Of a stretch of DNA of 64,000 nucleotides, positions 35,060 to 45,481 are shown piece by piece (within the stretch, counting starts at the first letter, position 1; the number at the start of each line of letters is the position of its first letter). The DNA is taken from assembly GCF_008831285.2 (NCBI RefSeq), contig NC_045150.1, forward strand, positions 14,691,362-14,755,361, in the 5' to 3' direction. This stretch comes from Nymphaea colorata (taxonomy: Eukaryota; Streptophyta; Magnoliopsida; Nymphaeales; Nymphaeaceae). The notes under the pieces are model-generated. The model was not told where the DNA came from. It saw nothing but the letters and a program-made list of their open reading frames with translations, and did not search any database. The translations under genes were made by a program, and so were the position numbers.

Positions 35060-37514
35060 ATAATAATGCCATGTTAATTCTTTTCAAATATGATGTTCAA
35101 GTTCTATTTGATTTGAAAGGTGGTGTTGCAAGGAACAATAGAGGGCATCTTGGATTATCTTGGAAGAGCAGTGGGTAATGGTGTGGATACATATAAGTAG
35201 TTTGTAGTGTCACAAAGAACATGATAAATTAAATTGTCATTTAAAACTTAAAAAAACGTGTTTTTTTGAAAAAAAATGTGTTTTATTTTAAAACGTTAAA
35301 ACAAAAAAACACACGTTTAACAAAAAAATGAACGTTAAAACATTTTTTCATTTTTTTCAATGCCAAACGTTTTTTTCATTTTCTAGTTTTTATTTGTTGC
35401 AAATCTACTTATCTTTTGATGTTTGTGCTATTAGTTTCTCATTTATTTTATTTTTCATATTTTTTGTTTTCTTAATTTTATGAAAATTTACTATATTTTT
35501 CCCTTTTCTTTCAAGGTTTCCATTTTATATCCAAGAAAACCCTTGCCGTTTAAAACTCCGAAATGTTATTTGTGAGTATGGTAGCTTGACAGCATTGCTA
35601 CACTTTTTTTTTTACACACGAGTCCTAATTTGACATTTGGTTTCTTCAAAGTTGTCAAAGACTCAAAAGGTGACATATTATTTGAAGTGATACTGACATT
35701 AGTTCTCTATTTATTTATGTATACACGTAGCTATTTGTTTACGTATTTATATCTATCTTTTAATGCACGTTTATTTATTTTTTTATACACATGCTATCTT
35801 GCATATGCTATGGCGGTCATCCTCCATAATGTCTCTACCATCTTTTACGAGTCACCTTTCTAATAGTGTGTCTTGTAAGTAATTGCTAAGTCAAAGAGAA
35901 TATCAAGGGTTTTTAGTAGGTGCAGTTACAAATCATTCTACATTTCAAGCATGTTTTCTAACCATAGCTTCTGCTCGTTGTGTTTTGCAAACCTTTTGTT
36001 GATTAACTTATATAATCTTATAACACTTTCAATATGGTTTCGAATCTGATATTTGGTCTCTCTTCTCTCTCCCGTGTTTTCCATGATGGCCAATACCTTT
36101 ATATGATAATTGTACAAATTTTTTTAATATAGGCTTTGGATACGGTTTTGCAGATTTCTCTATATATGAGATGGCTGCACATCGTCCAGCATTCAAAGCT
36201 TTTGTAAGACCCACTCTCTTTGATCCATTCCACATATTTTGTATGAATGAACATATTTATTTGAAAATCAATGGAATCTACTTATCTATTTAGAATTTTA
36301 TGACCTTGTACTTTTTGATATACACCTTGTACTGAACAACTTCAAGGCCTTCCTCCTGCAACACATGGCTAAGATGATTATTCATAGTCTTATTACTATG
36401 TAGCACTACTATGGATGTAAGAATTCCTCTTTGCTAATGTCTGTGCCCTAATTGCTTCTCATGGAGCGTCGAAGATCTGTTGGGCTTATAGCTTTTATAC
36501 TGCACATTGCCTTCTTGCTGTTTTTAGTAACCTTACTTGGCCTACTTAATCCTTTCTCTCGATTTTATCTTGGTATATCTTCTATTGGGTTAATGCTGAT
36601 TTTATTTCTAGAATGTTGTTACAGGGGGCCAATGCACTCAACAAGTAGAATGTAGTGGTGAAATTATAAATATTATTCTTAAGACTGACGGAACACCTAT
36701 AGCTATTGGAAACAAGGTACATGTCACAAGTGTAATCTACTTAGTACAGTTGTTGAAACACATAGTTGCTGTTTGAGACATGGTGCACTTGCAAAGAGCT
36801 GCCTCTCTTTAATGTAACAATATCTATTCTCATGATTTGTTTTGTAAACTACTTTGCTTCTAATACCTTAAGACTGTAATAGTTTGAATTTCCAAATTTC
36901 CTCCTTTTCTTGCAGTTTCATTAGTATCAAGTCACTTTTAGTAGGAACTTGCATTTTGTCCCTTGATGGCATGAAGCTGGTATTGACTTAGTTGATCAAG
37001 AGATAATTTCTTTTCTAGAGAACATCTGAGTCCTCTCATCAGATCTGAACTAGTTATGGTCCTATCAGGCACTGCAGATGTGGACATCAGGAAGGAGCGG
37101 AGGGTTAATCAAGATCTAGACTTGGTGGGCATGATCGATTCACAGAAGCTTGTCCTTTCTAAAGTGCATACTAGATTAGTTTCTTCCTCTGGTAGAAGCT
37201 TGTCCTGTCTAGGCTGCTTAGCTTCTTAATGCCGAAAACTGATGTATTCTTTGATCTTGTAGAAAGAAGTTAATGTGGAAATCAAGAAGCTTACTGCCCA
37301 CGCAACATTCTGAAGGAAACCCTTGCTTGGATTACATCAAATACATCATTTTTCCATGGTTGGGAAGTTTGAAGTAGAACAGGAGGAAAGAATGGTGGAA
37401 ACAAGTAAATTTTAACGATTCCTTCTTTTATAAATACAATTCTTAATTCAGACTTGGTAGGGATGTCTAATCTGAATCTGTCATTTTTATCCATGTAAAT
37501 TTTCAGATTTATAT
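35060..37514. repeat. Duplicated segment D1, copy 2
   Basis: Direct repeat of 4,870-6,770. Relative to copy 1 it has two extra stretches, 35,200-35,590 (poly-A/T-rich, with an imperfect inverted repeat around 35,253-35,318) and 35,630-35,865. The exon-like blocks recur: TTTTGCAG, then an open block ending AFKAF before GTAAG (~36,150-36,205), and MVLSGTADVDIRKERRVNQD at ~37,055. Copy 2 keeps splice-like sites that copy 1 has lost. It is cut at 37,514 by the end of a copia element. Confidence 0.75.
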
Positions 37515-37625
37515 TGATAGACTGAGATTTAATCAAAGAAGAAGATGATAGAGAGAAAAGAGGCTGCACCAGTTTTACATGGTTCGGCTTTCTAGCCTAC
37601 GTCCATGAGCAAGAGAAACCAATAT
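37515..37625 (-). mobile_element. Copia 3' LTR remnant inserted into D1 copy 2
   Basis: D1 homology stops at ATATTGAT, where a stretch starting TGATAGACTGAG begins. On the - strand this would be an LTR ending GTCTATCA. It contains TTACATGGTTCGGC and CTACGTCCATGAG, phrases common in plant copia LTRs. It abuts the RT fragment, so the RNase H region is deleted. Confidence 0.5.
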
Positions 37626-37629
37626 TTTT

Positions 37630-38611
37630 GAGATATCTAATGCATACTTTCTTTGACATAGCAAGATACCTTTATGAGATTGAGCAACTTCAATGCCAAG
37701 AAAGTATTTGAGTTTTCCCAAATCCTTTATGTCGAATGTTTTTTTCAAATGCATCGTTTCCAGCCACGACTATGTCGTCCACGTAAATTAGAACAACAGT
37801 GATGTTCTCTCCAAGTTTTTTAACAAATAAACTATTGTCTATGTGACATTTGTGGTACCTTGTTTTTTCCAATGCCTGACCCAAGTTTATGTACCAAGGT
37901 CTAGGAGATTGTTTCAAGCCATATATGGCTTTATTTAATTTGCAGACTCTTCCTTTCCTTTCATCTGGATGACCGGGAGGTAAAGACACAAATTTCTTCA
38001 TTGAGTTTTCCTTGTAAAAAGGTGTTTTTGACATCTACATGATGAAGACATCAATTCAAGTTGCAAGCAATAGAGTGAAACATTCTCAATGTATTCATCT
38101 TTGCGATAGGTGCAAATGTTTCTTCATAATCCAACCCTTTTGTCCGCGTGAACCCCTTAGCCACTAGACGAGCCTTGTATCTGTCCAAGGTGCGATCGCT
38201 TTTGTATTTTACTCTATAATGTCATTTGCACCCCACTATGCTTGTGCTCTTTGGAGGAATGACAACTTCCCAAGTTTTGTTTCGCCTTAGAGTTTCTAGC
38301 TCTTTGTTCATAGCCTTCCTCCAATTAAGATCACCTTAAGCCTAATGAAAGGACTTGGGCTCCTCAATGCTATCAAGATTTCTAGTAAACTTGGCAGGGT
38401 AGTCAGAAATTTGATTGTACGACACATGCTTGCTGATTGGGTAGGTTTCATAATCAACTAGGCGTGAAGGAGCTCGCCTAATCCTTTTTGATCTTCTGAT
38501 AAGTGTTGGCTTGTTCTCTACATCTTCAGTAGTTGTTGCAAGTTCATGATCATTTGTGGGGCACTCATTCTCAGCATGAATCTCATTATTACCTTCATGT
38601 GCATCAGCCAC
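37630..38611 (-). pseudogene. Copia linker and reverse transcriptase, broken
   Basis: On the - strand, 38,342-38,611 encodes the acidic linker ending RRSKRIRRAPSRLVDYE. Next comes a frame-broken RT N-terminus ([17 protein letters not shown] and [13 protein letters not shown], ~38,100-38,200). The frame 37,690-38,034 then holds LNKAIYGLKQSPRPWY and the catalytic [10 protein letters not shown]. The frame ends at a stop near 37,690, with [13 protein letters not shown]-like residue in another frame to 37,630. RNase H is missing. RT_2 family identity is secure; function is lost. Confidence 0.9.
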
Positions 38612-38639
38612 AGACTTATTTTTAATGCATATTGAGTTT

Positions 38640-39120
38640 CAATCATTTTATAAAAGGTTTAAAAGTGAGAGAGCACTTCAGACTTATTTTTCATAAAATA
38701 GACCCATGTAGACTTATGAAAATCATCAATAAACAACACATAGTAACAAAATCTATCCATAGAATCAATAGGCATAGGGCCCCAAACATAAGAGTGTATC
38801 AAATCAAATGGTATTTGGCTAATGGAATCAAATAAAGTAAATTTAGGTCTAGTCATTCTAGCAAATTTGCATATTCCACACTCTCTACAATTGAAGCACA
38901 GATTAGGAAATATGTAATCTAAAACTCTAGAAGATTGATGACCCATTCTTTGATGCCAGATATTTCCATCGTTGACATGATTTACATTCAGTGCATGATT
39001 CATGGTTCTTATTTGATAGAGTCCATTGACAAGTTGTCCTTCACCAATCATCTTCTGAGTCATCTGATCCTGACGCTTCACTGGGTGATTCCTGCCCCAA
39101 CGCATCCCTAGACCTTCCAA
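38640..39120 (-). pseudogene. Copia pre-integrase and start of integrase, internally deleted
   Basis: The frame 38,659-39,120 (- strand) reads GNIWHQRMGHQSSRVLDYIF, then CGICKFARMTRPKF (intact HHCC-type zinc ligands), then LIHSYVWGPMP and FIDDFHKSTWVYFMKNKSEV. The Asp normally found in HSDVWGP is Tyr here. After FYKMIETQY (~38,640) the sequence jumps into the linker preceding RT, so the second catalytic Asp, the Glu and the integrase C-terminus have been deleted. Confidence 0.88.
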
Positions 39121-39440
39121 GCAGGATTAAAGCTAAGAATTCGCTGCAGACCTTTTCTTCGAATCTCCGAATTTGAACGAGGTGCTTGAGAATTACAGGC
39201 TTAGCCTCTCTGGCCATGAAACCTAAATAATTTGTATTTGTATCATTATAGAAAAAAGAAAAACGATCTTGGAAAGTTGAGAAGACGCATATATGACCTA
39301 TGTATTATGCATAAACGTTGAGGTGGGGATCTGCTCAAATAGAAAACATATAAATGTTAAACATCGACCAAGAAGAAGTTTTATGGTGAGTCCGGCCATC
39401 TAAAGAGAACAGCTGGACCGTCGATGGATCGAGCCCAGTT

Positions 39441-39761
39441 TCATGGACTGGCCTGCCCTGATTGATTTTGAGAAATCCAGGACTTGTCAAATACAATGAG
39501 CAGCCATTGATTCAACAGTTTTTCCAAAGGAAAAGGACCAATCTCATCGGTTCGCAGTTTGAATGGGTCACCGCAAAACACAGTAACTTGTCGGAGGCAA
39601 AGCAAGATATTCGCTGCTGACAGAAGGCCCTTCAGAAAATCAGTGGCTGAGGGATGCCACATGCTAATCAGCAAAATAGCTACAGAGCTTCGACAATGTA
39701 AACTAGTAATTTTTGTGTGTCTGTGTGGGCAATTGCCACACAAGTCCACATGTTCCTGCAT
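39441..39761 (-). other. Unrecognised 106-codon ORF
   Basis: The - strand frame contains ISMWHPSATDFLKGLLSAAN, then VTVFCGDPFKLRTDEIGPFP, then LEKLLNQWLLIVFDKSWIS. Composition is protein-like, with a mix of hydrophobic and charged residues and no simple repeats. No copia or LINE motif is visible. It may be a piece of a gene or of an unidentified element; a chance frame cannot be excluded. Confidence 0.25.
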
Positions 39762-40089
39762 GATTCTTGATAAATAGGAGTTGCCTATTGTGATATGTAT
39801 CAGTCCTCCTTAATGATTCTTTAATTCTTCATACTCTCACATTCTGTTTTTCTCATGTAAAAGTTGGTTGGAGTCAGCCGCTTTGAATTGTATTGGGGCT
39901 TGGCTTGGGTTGATCCGAAGTATTATACAAATCGGCCAATATTTATTTATTTATTTATTGTTTATTTAGAAGAAACTGTCTTTTCCATGAAACTACTAAG
40001 GCCATGCCCTTATGCTTTCAAGATTTTGTCCTGCTTCGAGGCTTAGGTGGACATACTCTACATCGCTCAACTCCACTTGCCATGGTTTG

Positions 40090-40200
40090 CAATCCAGATA
40101 AATAACACACTAGAATGTGACAGCGGCCACAAGATTCAAACCTCGAACTCCTTGGATATGAACTACTTGCCACCCAGTTGCCCTATGTGCCTTGAGGCAA
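40090..40200 (-). mobile_element. SINE-like unit with tRNA-type Pol III promoter
   Basis: On the - strand an A-box-like GGGCAACTGGGTGGCAAG (40,183-40,166) is followed about 22 bases later by a B-box-like GAGGTTTGAATC (40,144-40,133). This is the spacing and order expected of a tRNA-derived SINE head. It does not fold as a complete tRNA by eye. The 3' end and target duplication were not defined. Confidence 0.45.
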
Positions 40201-41100
40201 TCAACCAATCTTTATTCAAGTGATTCTGAATGAAGCATGATTTAGCCAATTCATCATCAATCGCCCATTTTAAAAGACGCTGAAGTGCTTACGGGTTTCT
40301 TTCAGTTTCCACTTGATTTCACATTTCACTCAAAGAAATTTCCAAAATATTGACAAAGTAGCTCTCAGCCTCGATCTCACTCTCAAACTGCAGGCCCACA
40401 TGGACCATCTAGAGTCTAGCATCCGCAGTTTGCTATCGCCCATCGACGTTGAAGACTCAGGCAACCATCCATGGTGTTGTTGAGGAATCGATCAATGACA
40501 TCACTGGAGTTGGCCACAAAGGGCATCTGCAGTTTTTCCAATCCATCCCTCCGCTTTGGTCATGTCAACCTGCTGAACCTAGGGATGTCAGAGGGTTGGG
40601 TTAGGTCCGACCAAGCCTTCAGTTTTTTAACTTAAATTTTTTCATTCCAAACCAGACTGGCTACCTCAAGGGCTGTCTGACGATCTGGGGCTGTCTGACG
40701 ACAGTAACACATTGTTATTAAAGTCTCCTACTGTGCATGCAACACTGTAACAAGTCTTCTATGAATCTGTCTTATTTACTAGACAGATTCATGGGGCAAC
40801 AACAATGTATTACTTTGCCAAACAACCTCTTAAGAACCTACTTTTATGTTAGAAAATGGACTAAAGGTTGAAAGTTTTTGTTTGGTTTTTGGATCTAGAC
40901 ATTAGACCAAATGTAAAATCACATACCAAACCCAGAAGGGAAAAGTAGGTGGATATATGTGTGTATGTATGTATGTATTGTGCTTTTGTGTAATGGACGC
41001 TCCAATTTTTTAAACCATTAAAAATTAGACTTTAAAAGCATTGTAAATTGTTGTTAAAAACACTAAGAACCGTTGCTATGTACATGTCGTAAACTATTGC
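40201..41100. other. Non-coding interval, nothing recognised
   Basis: No protein-like ORF and no clear match to other parts of the window. It contains a short GTATGTATGTATGTATT run at 40,962-40,979. Confidence 0.5.
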
Positions 41101-41106
41101 TAGTCC

Positions 41107-41780
41107 TCATTTTTTACAGCCACCCAATATAATGCATTGAGCGTGCAAATAAATGCATTGCTTAATAAAATGCACTAAGTGATCTACTGTGAGAGGTTGG
41201 AGGATTTCTCTATCCAGAGCTGGGTGGAGAAGTTCAAGGACATATATATATGATTTTTGACCAAATGTACAGCCTAAAAAAAAAACATCTGTGTGATCTT
41301 TGGTCAAATTTAGATTTGGGATTTGGTTCTTTTGCAAAACACAAACAATCAAAGACAATAGATGACAATACTTGGGTTTTTTTTTTTTTGAATAATTTTT
41401 CATAAGGAGTTTTGTTTTGTAAAGCACTTGTTGGAGTTCGATTGATTAAATACATGACTGTCAATACACACTGGTCCCAAAAATGCCAAGGCAAACCAGA
41501 TTGGAATTTAAGGGCTCCAGCCACATCTAAAATGTGATGGTGTTTCCTTTCAACTACACCATTTTGTTGTGGTGTATAAACACGTGTGTTGATGAACAAT
41601 GCTTTTTTCATGAAAAAAATCATTCATCTCCCTTAAAAAAATCGACTCCATTATAAGTTTTAACAATTTTAACCTTAGCTTTATATTTCCTTTCTATCAT
41701 ATTGATAAAATATTTTAATAGATGAGTAGTTTCATGCTTAAATCACATCAAATAAACCCACACTGCTCTAGTATAGTCAT
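41107..41780 (-). pseudogene. Copia integrase, C-terminal part
   Basis: The frame 41,234-41,623 (- strand) reads VYTPQQNGVVERKHHHILDV (with the catalytic Glu), then WDQCVLTVMYLINRTP. Another frame at 41,107-41,427 carries SKFDQRSHRC- and CTFGQKSYI-type residues. Just upstream (~41,640) the RSDNG-type motif reads KTYNGVDFF, with Tyr where the catalytic Asp is expected. The element ends here without RT. Confidence 0.85.
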
Positions 41781-41783
41781 CAA

Positions 41784-42720
41784 CTAAGGTAATAAAATAG
41801 TGTGCTCCAGAAAATAAGGCTTGGGAATATGGCCCCAAATATCACAATGCAACAACTCAAATGGATTATTTGAACAAGAGACACTTTCATTAAAAGGTAA
41901 TCTAGACTGTTTTGTTAGTTTGCATACGTCACAATAAAATGTTTTCATTTTAATGCTAGATTGTTGCTGAGAAAATAGATAATTCATGGCTTGTGATGGA
42001 TGCCAAAGTCTAAGATGCCATATATCTGTTCGCTTGAGACTACAGTTCATTTCCAATGATTGATGTGAAGGATCAGAGATCTTAAATACGAACAGGCCAT
42101 CTCTCAAACTACCCAGTCCAATCATTGTCGTAGAATTCAGGTCCTGCAACGAAAAACCATTGGAACCAAAGATGACTTGACATTTAGTAAGTGAAACAAG
42201 TTTACTTACTGATACAGGATTGAATAATTTGGAATATAGTAAACATTTTTTAGTATCAAAGAAAGTTGTAGAGAGGCTTCACCAATATGCGTATCATGTA
42301 CCACAGTTCCATTCGGTAGTTTTATGGGATAAGGTGATTGTAAGACAATAACATTAGACAGAAAATTAAGGGACGATGACATGTGGTCAGAGTCACCACT
42401 GTCAATGATCCATGTGCTGGATTGTGAATATATCATACCTGCAAAATGAGATTGACCATTGGGCGGGTGTGGCACAAGAGCAGTTTGATCTTTAAGAAGT
42501 TGTTTTAACTTATTGTATTCATCCATGGTTAGAACATGAGCTTGATCCTTGCTTGGATTAGGCAAAAAACAATAGACACTGAAGCATTAGAATATATTTT
42601 ATTTCCATCTATGGCATTAGCACCCCCAGTTTCTTGTTTTCCTCCTTTTAAGTTGGGAGGGCATCCATTTAGCCTGAAACATCTCCCCCTCGAGTGACCT
42701 ACTCTTTGGCAGTGAGTACA
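41784..42720 (-). pseudogene. Copia zinc knuckle, protease and pre-integrase
   Basis: On the - strand: an intact CCHC knuckle CTHCQRVGHSRGRC (~42,680-42,725); protease with STWIIDSGDSDHMSSS (42,206-42,565), where the active-site Asp-Ser-Gly is kept; pre-integrase with DIWHLRLWHPSQAMNYLF; and the start of integrase with LLHCDIWGHIP (41,784-42,149). Several frame breaks lie between. Gag upstream of the knuckle is missing: the knuckle is fused directly to LTR-like sequence. Confidence 0.87.
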
Positions 42721-42905
42721 ATATAAAGAAAAAGAGAGAGAAAGGCAAGAAGAAAGGATACAAAGTTTTATGTGGTTCAGTTCAGGAGAACCTTCGTCCA
42801 CACTAGGAAAGGCTTTCTTGCCGTTTTTCACACTATTCATCCTATGTACATCAATACATTATATAGGGCAGCATGAAGCTGCATAAATCACCCTGTAACC
42901 GATGA
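42720..42905 (-). mobile_element. Copia LTR-like segment between two copia remnants
   Basis: Contains TTATGTGGTTCAG, CTTCGTCCACACTAGG and TACATTATATAGGGCAGC, of the type seen in copia LTRs. It lies just downstream of the RNase H/tail of one element and just upstream of the zinc knuckle of another. It may be the 3' LTR of the former or the site of an LTR-mediated rearrangement. Confidence 0.45.
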
Positions 42906-44140
42906 GAGATTTTTGGATATAATGATTTCATTGGTTTCTTTATTTCCCTCTAACGTTTCAATTTGAGAGATGTGAGCCAAATCAACATCATTATGATCTT
43001 TCCATTTATCTTTTCTTCTTAACGTTTCATCAGGATCATTTTCTTTTTCTCCTTGACTTTCAGTGTAAGAAACGTGGGCCAGATCAGGATCATTATGGCT
43101 CATGCATGATAATCAATTGTTTGAATTTGATTTGTACCTTCCATTTGTTGCGGCCATTACTGAATGACATTGCATAGGAAGATTCATTTGATGCTGAGTG
43201 TGATGTTGCAGTTTCCATTTTCTGTTTTCATTTTGGTGTGACATTGTAGTTGTGTTGGGTGTTTCAGCATTTGAGTGAAAACTTCCATTTTGTTCCTTGC
43301 AGCTGTCGATGCCATAGCTGGATGTTGCAGTTGATTTGGGCATTACATTATTTGATTGAAAACTTCCTTGTTGGCTTGATTTGTCATGATTGTCGTGAGC
43401 CAGATTTGAATAGTTTTCTTTAATACGCCCCCGTAAACGGGAATGGCTGATGACGTTGAGTTTGTGTTGTAAGTCAAAAAATTGATCTTTCCCCAAGGCT
43501 TTGGTGAATATGTCTACAATTTGACTAGAAGAATTGACGTATCTAGTGGTCAGGCGCCCTGAACTGGTCATTTCGCGCACATAATGATAATCAATCTGAA
43601 TATGTTTTGACCGATTGTGGAAAACTGGATTTTTGGTTATGGAAGGTTTTGAAGGAGCCAAGTCAATTCTACAGCTGTTGATGCCATGGAACGATATTCA
43701 GCCTCCGCACTGGATCAAGCGACGGTGGATTGCTTTTCTGCACTCCAGCAAATACAGTTAGCTCCTAGGAAAGTACAGTACCCTGTCATGGATCTTCTGA
43801 TGAGATGGCATCCAGCCCAATCCGCATCTGAGAGGGCATATAGATCCATGGTGCTTTGAGAGAGGATATGAATGCCATAATCGGTAGTTCCTTTGATATA
43901 TCAGAGAATACGCTTGGCAATTTGAAAGTGAGCTTGAGTTGGATTTTGCATAAATTGGGTGATAAAATTCACTGAAAAAGTTATCTCTGGTCGAGTGATT
44001 GTCAAGTATTGTAATGCTCCAACTATAGCACGATAAAGAGTTGGATATGAAAAAGGTGAAGTATCTAGAAGAGCTAGCTTGGCTGCCATAGGGGTGTTCA
44101 TAGGTTTGAAATCAAGCATTTGAGCTCTTTCCAAAATGTC
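42906..44140 (-). pseudogene. Copia RNase H and C-terminal tail
   Basis: On the - strand, 43,901-44,134 reads ERAQMLDFKPMNTPMAAKLA, then AIVGALQYLTITRPEITFSV, the RT/RNase H connection. Next come LYALSDADWAGCHLIRRSMT and SAEKQSTVA, then TGA at 43,717-43,715 where VARSSAEAEYR is expected (Arg codon to TGA). The frame 43,113-43,661 follows with NRSKHIQIDYHYVRE and VDIFTKALGKDQFFDLQHKL, the conserved end of copia pol. A low-complexity Asn/Ser/His-rich tail (43,113-43,430) precedes the LTR-like segment. Confidence 0.88.
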
Positions 44141-45088
44141 CTAAGCATATTTTGTTTGAGTGAGAAATTGACCATCGTAGGTATGCAAGGCTTCGATCCA
44201 AAGAAAATAACTTAGTTGCCCCATATCTTTAACTAGAACTTTGACTTCAAGCTTGGAGATAAAATTCTGAATTAAGTTGGAAGAGCTGCCTGTAAGAACC
44301 ATATTGTCGACGTAAATTAAAAGAATAAGACAATGGCCATTTTCATGAAATGTGAACATGGATGGATCTGAATAGCAACTCTCAAAATCGTAAGTGAAAA
44401 GAAAATCACTTAGCCATTGAAACCTAGACGCTTGCTTTAGCCATATAGTGCCTTTCGAAGATGACAAACATGATGCAGTAGAAGAGGATCTACAAACCCT
44501 CGTGGTTGAGACATATAAACCATTTCATGAAGCACTCCATGTAGGAAAGCATTTTTTAGATCTAATTGTTTGATGTTCCATTTGAAGATGATAGCAATAG
44601 AAAGTACAAGTCATATAGTACGGTCGAATGACGGGAGAGAAAGTCTCTTGGTAATTGATCCCTTCTACTTGAGTGAAACCCCGAGCAACTAGGCATGCCT
44701 TTAAACAATCAAGACTTCCATATGCTTTGGGTTTGGATTTGAAAACCCATTTTGATCCAACGACGTTCATGTAAGGTTCTCTTAGAACTAAATCCCATAT
44801 ATTATTAGATCTTAATGCAGTCATTTCTTCTTCCATGGTATGAATGTTGGCATACTTAGGATTAGGTTTGTGAATGCCTACTGTAGCTGTAGTTAACATC
44901 ATTTGGTTTCCTAGAGACGTTGATCTAGCTTCAGATCTTGTTACTATGGTTCGAGTTCCCATAGAGGTTGATGGAAGACTGGTGTCACTTGTAGTTTCTG
45001 AACTATGTAAGCTTGGTGGAGAGTTTGGCGTTGGATCAGGTGGATCGGCTGGATGAATATTTGTATCAAGAGATCTATCATGTGTCAT
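44141..45088 (-). pseudogene. Copia linker and reverse transcriptase with YVDN at the active site
   Basis: On the - strand, 44,525-45,088 encodes the linker and RT start (VGSKWVFKSKPKAYGSLDCL, then ARGFTQVEGINYQETFSPVI). After a frameshift [20 protein letters not shown] follows. The frame 44,141-44,467 has LLIYVDNMVLTG, where the second catalytic Asp of YVDD is Asn, and ends with a TAG within QTKYA-DILERAQM. RT_2 identity is clear; the copy is dead. Confidence 0.9.
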
Positions 45089-45148
45089 GCTTTATTGAAG
45101 ATCGTCATAGACATTTAGACATGGATCTGGTGTAGGGCTGGAACCAGA

Positions 45149-45481
45149 TTACGGGTGATCGGAAGTTGGCATGGTTCTATCACTTGAAGTCCCGATATCA
45201 ACAAAGGATATAAAATCACTATCCATGACATCGTCCTTATAGAGAGAAGACGGATTTTTGAAAGGGAATGGGTTTTCATCAAAGAGGACATGCCTGGATA
45301 TGTATAGACGTCTGGAATTTGGTTTGAAATATTTGTAACCCCTATGAAATGTGTTATATCCAATAAATATACATGGAACAGATTTAGGGTCAAATTTGTT
45401 TTGAACATATCCTCTCAAATAAGGGAAGCACCTGCTGCCAAAGATATGCATGCTGGAATAATCAGGAATCCTTTTAAACAA
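45149..45481 (-). pseudogene. Copia integrase C-terminus and linker
   Basis: Reads MHIFGSRCFPYLRGYVQNKF, then CIFIGYNTFHRGYKYFKPNS, then ISRHVLFDENPFPF on the - strand, the conserved end of copia integrase. The rest of integrase upstream is replaced by the 410-bp insert. Confidence 0.87.

Noticed and set aside
40133-40183. A complete tRNA gene
   Set aside because: A- and B-box motifs are present, but acceptor and anticodon stems cannot be formed by eye; a SINE head is more likely.
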